In this document: positions 51,391 to 60,349 of the stretch, in pieces | How the letters are laid out: every line of letters begins with the position of its first letter | Numbering within the stretch: position 1 is the stretch's first letter | NCBI RefSeq assembly: GCF_023701525.1 | Contig: NZ_JAMQAW010000028.1 | Span: forward strand, 99,357-163,356 | DNA from: Streptomyces albipurpureus | GTDB lineage: Bacteria > Actinomycetota > Actinomycetes > Streptomycetales > Streptomycetaceae | Length of the DNA: 64,000 nt | Direction: 5' to 3' | The notes under the pieces: generated by a model | What the model saw: the letters and a program-made list of their open reading frames with translations, nothing else | Told to the model about the DNA's origin: nothing | Database searches by the model: none | Translations under genes and position numbers: made by a program

Positions 51391-52779
51391 TTAGTCATGG
51401 GCGTGCAGCGGCTTGCCCGCGAGCGCGAGGTGGGCCTCGCCGAGCGCCTCGTTCTGCGTCGGGTGCGCGTGGATGAGCTGCGCGACCTCGGACGGCAGAG
51501 CCTCCCAGTTGTAGATCAGCTGCGCCTCGCCGATCTGCTCGCCCATCCGGTCACCGACCATGTGGACGCCGACCACGGCACCATCCTTGACCTGGACGAG
51601 CTTGATCTCACCCTGGGTCTTGAGGATCTTGCTCTTGCCGTTGCCACCGAGGTTGTACTTCAGGGCGACGACCTTGTCCGCACCGTAGATCTCCTTGGCC
51701 TTGGCCTCGGTGATGCCCACGGACGCGACCTCGGGGTGGCAGTACGTCACCCGGGGCACGCCGTCGTAGTCGACCGGGACCGGGCTCAGACCGGCGAGCC
51801 GCTCCGCGACCAGGATGCCCTCGGCGAAGCCGACGTGCGCGAGCTGAAGCGTCGGGACGAGGTCGCCGACCGCGGAGATCGTGGGCACGTTCGTCCGCAT
51901 GTACTCATCGGCCAGGACATAGCCGCGGTCCATCGCGACGCCCTGCTCCTCGTACCCGAGGCCGGCCGAGACCGGGCCGCGGCCGACGGCCACCAGCAGC
52001 ACCTCGGCCTCGAAGGTCTTGCCGTCCGCGAGGGTGACGCGGACGCCGTCCTGGGTGTACTCCGCCTTCTCGAAGAAGGTGCCCAGGTTGAACTTGATGC
52101 CGCGCTTGCGGAACGCGCGCTCAAGAAGCTTGGAACTGTTCTCGTCCTCGACCGGGACCAGGTGCTTGAGTCCCTCGATGACGGTCACGTCGGCGCCGAA
52201 GGACTTCCACGCGGACGCGAACTCCACCCCGATCACACCGCCGCCGAGCACGATCGCCGACTGCGGGACGCGGTCCAGCTTCAGCGCGTGGTCGGAGGAG
52301 ATGATGCGGTTGCCGTCGATCTCCAGACCGGGCAGCGACTTCGGTACGGAACCGGTCGCGAGCAGGATGTGACGGCCCTGCACACGCTGGCCGTTGACAT
52401 CGACCGAGGTCGGCGAGGACAGCCGGCCCTCGCCCTCAATGGTGGTGATCTTGCGAGAGGCGATCAGACCCTGGAGTCCCTTGTACAGGCCGGAGATCAC
52501 CTCGTCCTTGTACTTGTGCACGGCTGCGACGTCGATGCCCTCGAACGTCGCCCGGACACCGAACTGCTCGGACTCACGGGCCTGGTCCGCGATCTCACCG
52601 GCGTGCAGAAGAGCCTTGGTGGGAATGCAGCCGTAGTGCAGGCAGGTGCCGCCCAGCTTGTCCTTCTCAATCAGGGCGACGTCCAGGCCCAGCTGGGCTC
52701 CGCGCAGCGCCGCAGCGTAACCGCCGCTACCGCCGCCGAGGATCACTAGGTCGAAAACGGTGCTGGCGTCGTTCGCCAC
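51391..52779 (-). CDS. lpd: Dihydrolipoyl dehydrogenase (E3)
   Basis: 462-residue flavoprotein that reoxidises the E2 lipoamide and passes electrons to NAD+. FAD motif DLVILGGGSGGYAAALRGAQ, redox disulfide LGGTCLHYGCIPTK, NAD-binding AIVLGGGVIGVEFAS, and the base-histidine motif HAHPTQNE. GTG 52779 is chosen over the upstream in-frame codon: GGAGG lies seven bases before it. Immediately precedes the E2 gene (128 bp) on the same strand, and a TGATCGATCA palindrome lies about 190 bp upstream. Shared E3 for PDH, ODH and perhaps glycine cleavage. Confidence 0.96.
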   Translation of the reverse strand: MANDASTVFDLVILGGGSGGYAAALRGAQLGLDVALIEKDKLGGTCLHYGCIPTKALLHAGEIADQARESEQFGVRATFEGIDVAAVHKYKDEVISGLYKGLQGLIASRKITTIEGEGRLSSPTSVDVNGQRVQGRHILLATGSVPKSLPGLEIDGNRIISSDHALKLDRVPQSAIVLGGGVIGVEFASAWKSFGADVTVIEGLKHLVPVEDENSSKLLERAFRKRGIKFNLGTFFEKAEYTQDGVRVTLADGKTFEAEVLLVAVGRGPVSAGLGYEEQGVAMDRGYVLADEYMRTNVPTISAVGDLVPTLQLAHVGFAEGILVAERLAGLSPVPVDYDGVPRVTYCHPEVASVGITEAKAKEIYGADKVVALKYNLGGNGKSKILKTQGEIKLVQVKDGAVVGVHMVGDRMGEQIGEAQLIYNWEALPSEVAQLIHAHPTQNEALGEAHLALAGKPLHAHD

Positions 52780-53160
52780 GTCACGTCCTCCATGCATGTG
52801 CGCCGGTCGCCCGGGTCCCCCTTCCCGGGGGATGGGCCGGCCGATCGGCTGGTGTGCGGCCGCTGTTTCTTCGGCCCTGTCGTGGGGCCCTGTCCTGCCG
52901 AGCCCATCTTCGCACTTGTTGGGGGAAGACGGGACGCGGGGCGGGGGTCTTCCGGCGTCTGATCGATCACCCCGTATGTTACTGCTGCGTAATAACCCGG
53001 CCCCGGCCGGAACGATTCCGCTGACACCGGGATTTCGTCGAGAGCGAACGTGCCCGCGGGGACCGGTAGCAGGAGCCCGCAGGGGCCGGTGGTGAAGAGA
53101 AGGAGGGCGGTGCCGGACAAACCGCCCGGGACCGCCCCCTCAGTCATCGCCCGTCGACTG
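52780..53160. other. lpd promoter region
   Basis: 381 bp between pepA and lpd. It holds TGATCGATCA at 52960-52969, and a TTAC-n6-GTAA dyad at 52979-52992 in an AT-richer patch, likely the promoter. Otherwise GC-rich with no gene. Confidence 0.55.
52960..52969. promoter_or_regulatory. TGATCGATCA palindrome upstream of lpd
   Basis: A perfect 10-bp palindrome whose halves equal the core of the aceE palindrome at 48085-48103. I noticed no other exact copy in the window. Suggests a shared regulator of aceE and lpd. Confidence 0.45.
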
Positions 53161-54678
53161 TCAGCCGAGGTCGCCCGCGCCGATCCGCTCGGCCAGCTTC
53201 ACCAGGGTGCGGACCGAGGATCCCGTGCCGCCCTTGGGGGTGTAGCCGAAGGGCGCGCCCTCGTGGAAGGCCGGACCCGCGATGTCCAGGTGCGCCCAGG
53301 TGATCCCTTCGCCCACGAACTCCTGGAGGAAGAGCCCGGCCACCAGCCCGCTGCCCATCCGCTCGCCCATGTTGGCGATGTCGGCGGTGGGGGAGTCCAT
53401 GCCCTTGCGCAGCTCCGAGGGGAGCGGCATCGGCCAGGACTGTTCGCCGGCTTCCTCCGCGGTCTCGTAGATCGCGGTGCGGAACGCGTCGTCGTTGGCC
53501 ATGATGCCGAAGGTGCGGTTGCCGAGGGCGACCATCATCGCGCCGGTCAGCGTCGCCACGTCCACGATCGCGTCCGGCTTCTCCTCGGACGCCTTCCACA
53601 GCGCGTCCGCCAGCACCAGGCGCCCCTCGGCGTCCGTGTTGAGCACCTCCACCGTCTTACCGCTGTACATCCGCAGCACGTCGCCGGGACGGACGGCCGA
53701 GCCGGACGGCATGTTCTCGGCCAGGGCGAGCCAGCCGGTGATGTTCACCGGGAGTCCGAGCCGGGCGGCGGCGATGACAGCTGCGAACACCGCGGCGGCA
53801 CCCGCCATATCGCACTTCATCGTCTCGTTGTGCCCCGCGGGCTTCAGCGAGATGCCGCCCGAGTCATAGGTGATGCCCTTGCCGACGAGTGCCAGCGTCT
53901 TGGCGTCCTTGGAGTGGGTGTAGCTGAGCTTCACCAGGCGCGGCGGGTTCTGCGACCCCTGCCCGACGCCCAGGATGCCGCCGTAGCCGCCCTTGAGGAG
54001 TGCCTTGTCGTCGAGGACCTGCACCTTGACGCCGTGTTCCTTGCCCGCTGCGGTGACCTGGGCGGCGAAGGACTCGGGGGTGAGGTCATTGGGCGGAGCG
54101 TTGACCAGGTCACGTGCGCGATTCAGCTCTTGGGTGACCGTCAGCGCACGCTCGGCCGCGGCCTTGTGCGCCTTGTCCCGCGGCTTGGCACCCAGCACGG
54201 CGATCTCGGCGAGCGGTGCCTTCGGACCGTTCTTTCCGTCGCCGCCCTGGTAGGCGGTGAAGGCGTACGCGCCCAGCAGGGCACCCTCGGCGATCGCCTC
54301 GGTGTCCTCCGCCGCCTCGATCGGCAGCGCGAAGGCGGCCTTCTTGAGACCGGCCAGGGTACGGGCGGCGGTGCCCGCGGCCCGACGCAGCGCCTCGGCT
54401 CCGTACGCCTCGTCGTCGCCCGGGACGGCGCCGAGGCCGACCGCGATGATCAACGGCGCCTTGATGCCGGCCGGCGCGGGAACCTTGGTCAGTTCGCCCT
54501 CGGAGCCACCGGCGCCGAGGGTTTCCAGAACGGAGGCGAGCTTGCCGTCGAACGCCTTGTCCACGGCCTCCGCGCCCGGTGCGACCACCGGGCCCTTGGC
54601 GCCCTTCGCGACCCCGATGACAAGGGCGTCGGCGCGCAGCGTCGCGGCGCCGGCAGTGCTGAGAGTGAGAGCAGTCAC
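53161..54678 (-). CDS. pepA: Leucyl aminopeptidase
   Basis: 505-residue M17 dizinc aminopeptidase that removes N-terminal residues from peptides; cytosolic hexamer. C-terminal catalytic motifs: LVGKGITYDSGGISLKP (metal-binding Lys/Asp), KCDMAGAAAVFA, NTDAEGRLVLADAL (signature with metal-binding Asp/Glu and catalytic Arg) and ATLTGAMMVALG. GTG 54678 gives the family N-terminus (VTALTLSTAG). Convergent arrangement is absent; lpd follows on the same strand after 381 bp, so likely a separate unit. Also a DNA-binding protein in some bacteria. Confidence 0.96.
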   Translation of the reverse strand: MTALTLSTAGAATLRADALVIGVAKGAKGPVVAPGAEAVDKAFDGKLASVLETLGAGGSEGELTKVPAPAGIKAPLIIAVGLGAVPGDDEAYGAEALRRAAGTAARTLAGLKKAAFALPIEAAEDTEAIAEGALLGAYAFTAYQGGDGKNGPKAPLAEIAVLGAKPRDKAHKAAAERALTVTQELNRARDLVNAPPNDLTPESFAAQVTAAGKEHGVKVQVLDDKALLKGGYGGILGVGQGSQNPPRLVKLSYTHSKDAKTLALVGKGITYDSGGISLKPAGHNETMKCDMAGAAAVFAAVIAAARLGLPVNITGWLALAENMPSGSAVRPGDVLRMYSGKTVEVLNTDAEGRLVLADALWKASEEKPDAIVDVATLTGAMMVALGNRTFGIMANDDAFRTAIYETAEEAGEQSWPMPLPSELRKGMDSPTADIANMGERMGSGLVAGLFLQEFVGEGITWAHLDIAGPAFHEGAPFGYTPKGGTGSSVRTLVKLAERIGAGDLG

Positions 54679-55255
54679 GGTGGTGAAATCTCGCTTCCGT
54701 TGAGTTCGGGGGCCGTCGGGGGGATAGGTCGACATCCCGCCCGGGAAAAGCCTACGCGCGGTCATATGGGTCGCTCACGGCGGCAGCCGTTCACTTCCCC
54801 CGTGGCGCCGGTGCCGGATCGGGGCCCTGGCGACCGGGTGCGAGGTGAGGTGCCCGGGGCTTGGACGGCCCGCTGGTCGGACTCCCATCGGCGCGGGGGC
54901 ACTTGACCGGAGCGTGGTGACCCTTCCCGCACGGTGTGCGTTCCCTGGCCCGTCACGACCGGGAGCCGGCGCCGACGGTGGAGAACGCGCCGTGTTCACC
55001 GCGGGCGCACAACCACTCCACCCGGCGAGGGGCCGCCGGCGAGATCGGGTGTCCGGGTGATGCCCGTGATCCCTCTTCAGCGGGCCGCTGACATTGACGG
55101 CGAGACCACACCGGCAGGTTGACGCGGGGTCTTGAGGCCTTCGTCCGGAAACTGCTTCGGAGCCTGACCGCGCCCCAGCCGCATACGAGCCAGGGTTGCG
55201 GGGCCGCCGGGACCCAGGTGGCGTACGCGGACACCCAGCGAGGTCTCCTGAACCG
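54679..55255. other. Intergenic region, pepA / cobS
   Basis: 577 bp. Contains the pepA promoter on the minus strand, but no clear box. I looked for a cobalamin riboswitch (B12 box) because cobS is next and found none. No gene recognised. Confidence 0.45.
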
Positions 55256-56068
55256 TCAGCCCAGGACCAGAGCGACCAGGCAGACCGTCGCCGCGGTCTC
55301 CGCCACGGCGCCGAACACATCGCCCGTCACCCCGCCGAAGCGCCGTACGCAGTGCCGCAGCAGCAACTGGGCCGCCACCAGCCCACCGCCCACGGCCAGC
55401 GCGAAGTGCACAGCGCTGAGCGGACCGGACGCGTACGAGTAGCTGCCCGAGATCGCCCCCACCGCGGCACAGATCGCCGTCACCAGAAGCGTCACCAGCA
55501 GGGCGGCCCGTAGCGAGAGCACTTCGGCGACCGCCGCACCCAGGCCTTCGGGGCGGGCCGCCGGTACCCCGGTGCGGGCGGTGAGGGTGAGGGCGAGACG
55601 GGCGGCGACGCCGGAGACGACCGCGCCCAGTGCGCCGTACGCCCAGCCCTTCCCGTACAGCTCATGGAGAGCGGCGATCTGGGCCAACAGGGTGAAGAGC
55701 AGGGTGAGGACACCGAAGGGGCCGATGTCCGACTGTTTCATGATCTTCAGGGCGTCTTCGGCCGGGCGGCCGCTGCCGAGGCCGTCCGCCGTGTCGGCGA
55801 GTCCGTCCAGATGAAGACCGCGGGTGAGTACGGCGGGAACAGCCGCGGCGGCGACCGCGGTGAGCAGCGGCCCGGACCCCAGCAGCACGAGGAGCCCGCC
55901 GACCGCTGCCCCGAACACGCCGACGACCAGTCCCACCAGGGGCGCACACACCATCCCGGCGCGAGCGGCGTCCCGATCCCACCGGGTGACGCGCACGGGC
56001 AGGACGCTGAGGGTGCCCAAGGCGAAACGTATGCCGGTCAGAGCCATCGAGGCGGGTGCTTCACTCAC
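55256..56068 (-). CDS. cobS: Adenosylcobinamide-GDP ribazoletransferase (cobalamin synthase)
   Basis: 270-residue integral membrane enzyme joining adenosylcobinamide-GDP and alpha-ribazole in the last stage of B12 assembly. Motifs: FALGTLSVLPVRVTRW, GLHLDGLADTADGLGSGRP (metal/substrate site, family LDGLAD), and MKQSDIGPFGVLTLL. Several TM helices follow. GTG 56068 is used; it begins VSEAPASMALTGIRF. Acts after CobT and CobU, both at 59-61.6 kb; intervening genes separate them. Divergent from the membrane protein at 56207. Confidence 0.95.
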   Translation of the reverse strand: MSEAPASMALTGIRFALGTLSVLPVRVTRWDRDAARAGMVCAPLVGLVVGVFGAAVGGLLVLLGSGPLLTAVAAAAVPAVLTRGLHLDGLADTADGLGSGRPAEDALKIMKQSDIGPFGVLTLLFTLLAQIAALHELYGKGWAYGALGAVVSGVAARLALTLTARTGVPAARPEGLGAAVAEVLSLRAALLVTLLVTAICAAVGAISGSYSYASGPLSAVHFALAVGGGLVAAQLLLRHCVRRFGGVTGDVFGAVAETAATVCLVALVLG

Positions 56069-56206
56069 CGCCGAAGGGTAGCCCGCCGTGGGCGACCGGA
56101 TGAGCTGCGGCGGCCCGGCTCAGCAGGGGCGGGCCCTGCTGACCTCCCACACCCGCCAGCCCTCAACGGTAAATTGCGCATAGCACGCAAAACGGGAGGG
56201 CTGTCC

Positions 56207-56974
56207 ATGGCTAACTGGTTCTCCGCCAACATCATCGAGCCGGGGAAGCTCCCGATGCTCCTGGCCCTGATCTCCTTTGTGCTGACCTTCCTCATCACCC
56301 GTGTCATCACCCGGATGATCCGCGCCGGGCGCGGCCCCTTCCGCAACATCGCTCCCGGCGGAGTGCATATCCACCATGTCGTCCCCGGGGTCGTCCTGAT
56401 GCTCGTAGGCGGCTTCGCGGCCGTCGGCAGTGGGCGGCACGGCATCGCCGCCTCCATCTGCGCGGTCATCTTCGGGGTGGGGTCAGGGCTGGTTCTGGAT
56501 GAGTTCGCGCTGATCGTCCACACGGACGACGTGTACTGGACGGAGGAAGGCCGTCAGAGCGTGGAGGCGGTCATCGTGGCCACCGCTCTCGCCCTCCTGG
56601 TGCTCAGCGGCTTCTCGCCGCTCGGTGTGGACACCCTCACCCCGGACGAACGGCAGAGTCGTGCCACTCTCATCAGCACCCTCGTACTGAACTTCCTCCT
56701 GGTGATCGTCACCCTCCTCAAGGGCAAACCGCAGTTGGCCCTCATCGGCACCCTGGTGCCCTTCGCCGCCGTCTTCGGCGCGGTACGGCTGGCCAAACCG
56801 ACCTCCTACTGGGCCCGGCGCTTCTACCGCGGGCGACCCAAGGCGCGGGCCAGGGCCAGGCTGCGCCTCTACCGGCACGATCGGCGCTGGAACGGACCGC
56901 GACGCAGATTCCAGGATCTGATCGGCGGCACGCCCGACCCCGAGCGCTCGGCCGTCCGGGCCTCAGGCCGCTGA
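56207..56974 (+). CDS. Integral membrane protein of unknown function
   Basis: 255-residue protein with about six TM segments: residues 12-32 (LPMLLALISFVLTFLI), 55-75 (HHVVPGVVLMLVGGFAAVG), 78-98, 120-140, 155-175 and 180-195. A loop with GGVHIHHVVPG and later IVHTDDVYWTEEGR carries His/Asp residues that could bind metal. The C-terminus is Arg-rich and cytoplasmic. GGGAGGG lies six bases before ATG 56207. Family unknown to me; divergent from cobS. Confidence 0.78.
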   Translation: MANWFSANIIEPGKLPMLLALISFVLTFLITRVITRMIRAGRGPFRNIAPGGVHIHHVVPGVVLMLVGGFAAVGSGRHGIAASICAVIFGVGSGLVLDEFALIVHTDDVYWTEEGRQSVEAVIVATALALLVLSGFSPLGVDTLTPDERQSRATLISTLVLNFLLVIVTLLKGKPQLALIGTLVPFAAVFGAVRLAKPTSYWARRFYRGRPKARARARLRLYRHDRRWNGPRRRFQDLIGGTPDPERSAVRASGR

Positions 56975-57306
56975 CGCCGTCCCCACCGCGCGGCAATCCC
57001 ACTCAGGACCATGGCCGCCATGGCGAGCGGGCCGGTGACATACGCCTCGAAGCGCCAGCAGACCCTGACCGCCGGGCCCACGACCGCCGCTGACGGGCCC
57101 GGCTGCCACGACCTGGGCGTCCGTAGCCGGTAGGGGGTGGGCCCGGGGGCGCGAGGGGCCGACCACCGGGGTCCCGGCCCATACGGCCCGATGTCCTGGA
57201 GGTGGTGGCAGTTCCCGGTCCCGCACCCCACCCCTTGCCGGCCAGGGCCCGGCGGACCGCCCGTACGGCGGTCCCCATTCACGGCGGGCAGAAGTGCCGG
57301 CCGTGT
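56975..57306. other. Convergent intergenic region
   Basis: 331 bp between two gene ends. Contains the hairpin at 57254-57274. Remaining sequence is GC-rich with only shadow frames. Confidence 0.5.
57254..57274 (-). terminator. Terminator-like hairpin
   Basis: 8-bp stem GGACCGCC / GGCGGTCC with loop CGTAC, 33 bp past the stop of the MprF-like gene. Confidence 0.6.
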
Positions 57307-59082
57307 TCACCGACCGCTCTCCACCTGCCTGCGGCGCGACCACTTCGGCAGCCCCGGCGCCTCCAGGAAGCCCTCGGCGCGGCCGGCGGCGATACCGATC
57401 CGCAGCAGGTCGGCACTCTTCTCGAAGAGCAGGAAGCGGGGTTCCCACAGGGGGCGGTACTTGGCGTTGGCACGGTAGAGGGACTCGATCTGCCACCAGC
57501 GCGAGAAGAAGCCCAGCAGCGAGCACCAGAGCCGTAGGACCGGTCCCGCGCCCAGCCTGGAGCCGCGTTCGAAGGCCGAGCGGAACATGGCGAAGTTCAG
57601 CGACACCTGGCTCACCCCGATGTCCCCGGCCCGCTGGAGGAGCTCGATGACCATGAACTCCATCAGCCCGTTCTCGGAATCCCGATCACGCCGCATGAGA
57701 TCGAGGGAGAGCCCTTTGGGCCCCCAGGGCACAAAGCTGAGCACCGCCCGCAGCTCACCGTGTCCATCAGTGCATTCGAGCATCACACAGCGACCGTCGC
57801 CAGGGTCACCCAACCGTCCCAGCGCCATGGAGAAGCCCCGCTCGGTCATACCGTCACGCCACTCATCGGCCCGGCGCAGCAGGGCCTCCATCTCATCGGC
57901 CGCAATCTCCTCATGGCGACGAATCCGCACCTGGTAGCCGGCCCGCCGGACCCGGTTGTAGGCCTGACGCACCGTCCGCATCGCGCGCCCCTGGAGGGTG
58001 AAGTCGGCGGCCTCGACGATCGCCTCGTCACCCAACTCCAGGGCGTCGAGGCCGTGGCGGGCGTAGATGGTCCCCGCCTCCTGGCTCGCGCCCATCACCG
58101 CCGGAGTCCAACCGTGCGCTCGGGCCTCGGCGAGCCAGGGCTCGATCGCCCCCGGCCAGGCCTCCGGATCGCCGATCGGATCGCCCGATGCCAGCGAGAC
58201 CCCACCCACCACCCGATAGACGACGGCCGCCTTCCCGGTGGGCGACCACACCGTGCTCTTCTCTCGCCGCAGGGCGAAGTAGCCGAGCGAGTCCCGCTCG
58301 CCATGGAGATCGAGGAGGGCCCGCAGCCGTTCGTCGTCGTCCGCGCTCAACGGGTCGACGACACGACCGGAGCGGAAGGCCGCGTAGAGGACGGCGAGGA
58401 GCAGCAGTGTCGACTGCGCGTTGATGACGACATCGACCCAGCCCGGGGTGGCGATGCCCGCGAAGGGTGGGTCATCGGCGGCGAGTGAGACCAGCCGCGT
58501 CACGCCGTAGCGCCAACGTTCCAGGAAGGAGGAGCCCGCTGAGGCCGTGTTGGCCGCGGTGACCAGGACGGTCGCCAGCAGCGAGGAGACCAGCAGCCCG
58601 CTCGTCGCGACGACCGCGGCCAGTTTGGTGTTGGAACGGTCGCCCACCGCGGAGAACTCCTCGCGGCCCAGCAGCAGTGCGATCAGGAAGGCGGCGGTGA
58701 GAGCGAGCGAGACCCAGTTCTGGGCAGGTGCGCGTAGGGCCGGATCGACCGCCAGAGCGAGTGCGAGCAGCAGGAGGAAGAGCCCGCTCAGGACCAGGTT
58801 GAGAATCCATGCGGCGCGCTTGCGACGGCGCATGGTGAGGGCGAGGAAGAGGGTGAACGCTCCCGAAGCGAAGCCCGCCGTCAGCAGATACGGGGTGAAG
58901 TAGTCGTCGATGTTGTGGCGCCGGAGATCCTGTCCGAGCGACACCCACACCGCACTCAGCAAGTTGACGAAGGCCACCGCCCGCAGATACCAGACGGCGA
59001 ACGCCGCGCCCCGCCGCGAGCGGACCGTGCTTCGGCTCGCGCCGCGCTGTGCCTCTTCGCCGGAAAAACGGACCTCTCCCAT
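57307..59082 (-). CDS. MprF/LysX-like DUF2156 membrane protein
   Basis: 591-residue membrane protein. The N-terminal 240 residues hold about six TM helices; the C-terminal 340 residues form the DUF2156 aminoacyl-phosphatidylglycerol synthase domain, a double GNAT fold (DSLGYFALRREKSTVWSPTG, GDPIGDPEAWPGAI, RGFSMALGRLGDP, and LSFVPWGPKGLSLDLMRRD). Relatives transfer lysine or alanine from tRNA to membrane lipids, which lowers antimicrobial-peptide sensitivity. No lysyl-tRNA synthetase domain is attached, unlike mycobacterial LysX, so it would depend on a separate synthetase. ATG 59082. Confidence 0.88.
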   Translation of the reverse strand: MGEVRFSGEEAQRGASRSTVRSRRGAAFAVWYLRAVAFVNLLSAVWVSLGQDLRRHNIDDYFTPYLLTAGFASGAFTLFLALTMRRRKRAAWILNLVLSGLFLLLLALALAVDPALRAPAQNWVSLALTAAFLIALLLGREEFSAVGDRSNTKLAAVVATSGLLVSSLLATVLVTAANTASAGSSFLERWRYGVTRLVSLAADDPPFAGIATPGWVDVVINAQSTLLLLAVLYAAFRSGRVVDPLSADDDERLRALLDLHGERDSLGYFALRREKSTVWSPTGKAAVVYRVVGGVSLASGDPIGDPEAWPGAIEPWLAEARAHGWTPAVMGASQEAGTIYARHGLDALELGDEAIVEAADFTLQGRAMRTVRQAYNRVRRAGYQVRIRRHEEIAADEMEALLRRADEWRDGMTERGFSMALGRLGDPGDGRCVMLECTDGHGELRAVLSFVPWGPKGLSLDLMRRDRDSENGLMEFMVIELLQRAGDIGVSQVSLNFAMFRSAFERGSRLGAGPVLRLWCSLLGFFSRWWQIESLYRANAKYRPLWEPRFLLFEKSADLLRIGIAAGRAEGFLEAPGLPKWSRRRQVESGR

Positions 59083-59161
59083 GAAAAGCGATGATATGGG
59101 GCATCTCTGGTCATGGTGGGCGAGGATGGCACCGCCTGTTCAGCGTGGCCACACCTGCGCG

Positions 59162-60319
59162 TCAGTCCTTGTCGCTCCCCGCGGACGGCGAGGTCGCTGC
59201 CGGATCATCCGACTCCACCCGCCCGGCCTGATCGGACGGCGCCGTCTCCTCGGTCTGATCGGCCGCTGTCGGCTCCGTACGCTCCGGCAGTTCGGCCGCG
59301 AGCGCGGCAGCCGCCTGGACGATGGGGAGGGCGAGCAGCGCCCCGGTTCCCTCCCCGACGGTGACGCCATGGTCGAGCAGAGGATTGAGCGCCATGCGAT
59401 CCAGCGCCTTCGCCTGCGCGGGCTCACCGCTGAGCGGTCCGGCCAACCACCAGTCAGGCGCCCGATAAGCCGCCCGTTGCCCAACGAGCGCACACGCGGC
59501 CGCGACCACCCCGTCCAAGATCACTGGCATCCGGCGCACCGCGCTCTGGAGGAGGAAACCGGTCATGGCAGCCAACTCCGCGCCTCCGACGGCCGCCAGC
59601 AACTCCAGCTGATCGCCCAACACCGGCCGGGCGCGCCGCAGGGAATCCCGGATCGCCGCGCACTTGCGCATCCACGCCAGATCGTCGATGCCCGCGGCAC
59701 CCCGCCCGGTCACCACCGAAGCATCCGTGCCACAGAGCGCGGCGATCAACGTCGACGCCGCCGTGGTCCCGCCGACACTCAGATCGCCGAGAACCACCAG
59801 ATCCGTACCGGAATCGGCCTCCTCATCGGCGACCGCCATTCCCAGCCGCACCGCACGCTCGGCTTCATCGGCCGTCAGCGCGTCCTCGATGTCGATCCGC
59901 CCGCTGCCACGCCGCACCCGATGGCGCACGACGTCATCCGGCAAGGACCGCGGGTCGCAGTCGAGACCGGCGTCGATGATCCGCACCGCGACACCCGCCC
60001 GGCGAGCCACCACCGCCACCGGGCTCGCGCCCTCCAGCACCGCTCGCACCAGGACATGTGTCGAACCAGCCACCCGGCCCGACACACCGAGGTCCGCCAC
60101 TCCGTGGTCACCTGCGAACAGCACCACGCGGGGCTGCTCGATCGGCTTCACCGGCACACAACCCTGAGCGAGCGACAGCCACTCGCTCAGCTCATCGAGA
60201 CGGCCGAGCGCACCCGGCGGGACGCCGAGCCGCGCTCTGCGCTCCTCGGCGCTTCGACGGAGGCCGCTGTCGGGGCGCTCGATCAGATCGGAGAAGTCAT
60301 CGAGATTCAGCCTGCTCAT
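59162..60319 (-). CDS. cobT: Nicotinate-nucleotide-dimethylbenzimidazole phosphoribosyltransferase
   Basis: 385-residue soluble enzyme that makes alpha-ribazole phosphate from dimethylbenzimidazole and nicotinate mononucleotide for the lower B12 ligand. Motifs: GRLDELSEWLSLAQG, VVLFAGDHGVADLGVS, DLVVLGDLSVGGTTAAST, VTGRGAAGIDD, and GEGTGALLALPIVQAA with the catalytic Glu at the C-terminus. The last 35 residues are a Ser/Asp/Glu-rich disordered tail. ATG 60319, 30 bp from cobU; the two are clearly one operon. Confidence 0.95.
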   Translation of the reverse strand: MSRLNLDDFSDLIERPDSGLRRSAEERRARLGVPPGALGRLDELSEWLSLAQGCVPVKPIEQPRVVLFAGDHGVADLGVSGRVAGSTHVLVRAVLEGASPVAVVARRAGVAVRIIDAGLDCDPRSLPDDVVRHRVRRGSGRIDIEDALTADEAERAVRLGMAVADEEADSGTDLVVLGDLSVGGTTAASTLIAALCGTDASVVTGRGAAGIDDLAWMRKCAAIRDSLRRARPVLGDQLELLAAVGGAELAAMTGFLLQSAVRRMPVILDGVVAAACALVGQRAAYRAPDWWLAGPLSGEPAQAKALDRMALNPLLDHGVTVGEGTGALLALPIVQAAAALAAELPERTEPTAADQTEETAPSDQAGRVESDDPAATSPSAGSDKD

Positions 60320-60349
60320 TCGCCGAACAGTACCCGCACACCCCGCCGA

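Noticed and set aside
54679..56206. Cobalamin riboswitch near cobS
   Set aside because: Searched both gaps flanking cobS for a B12 box and the conserved core; none found.
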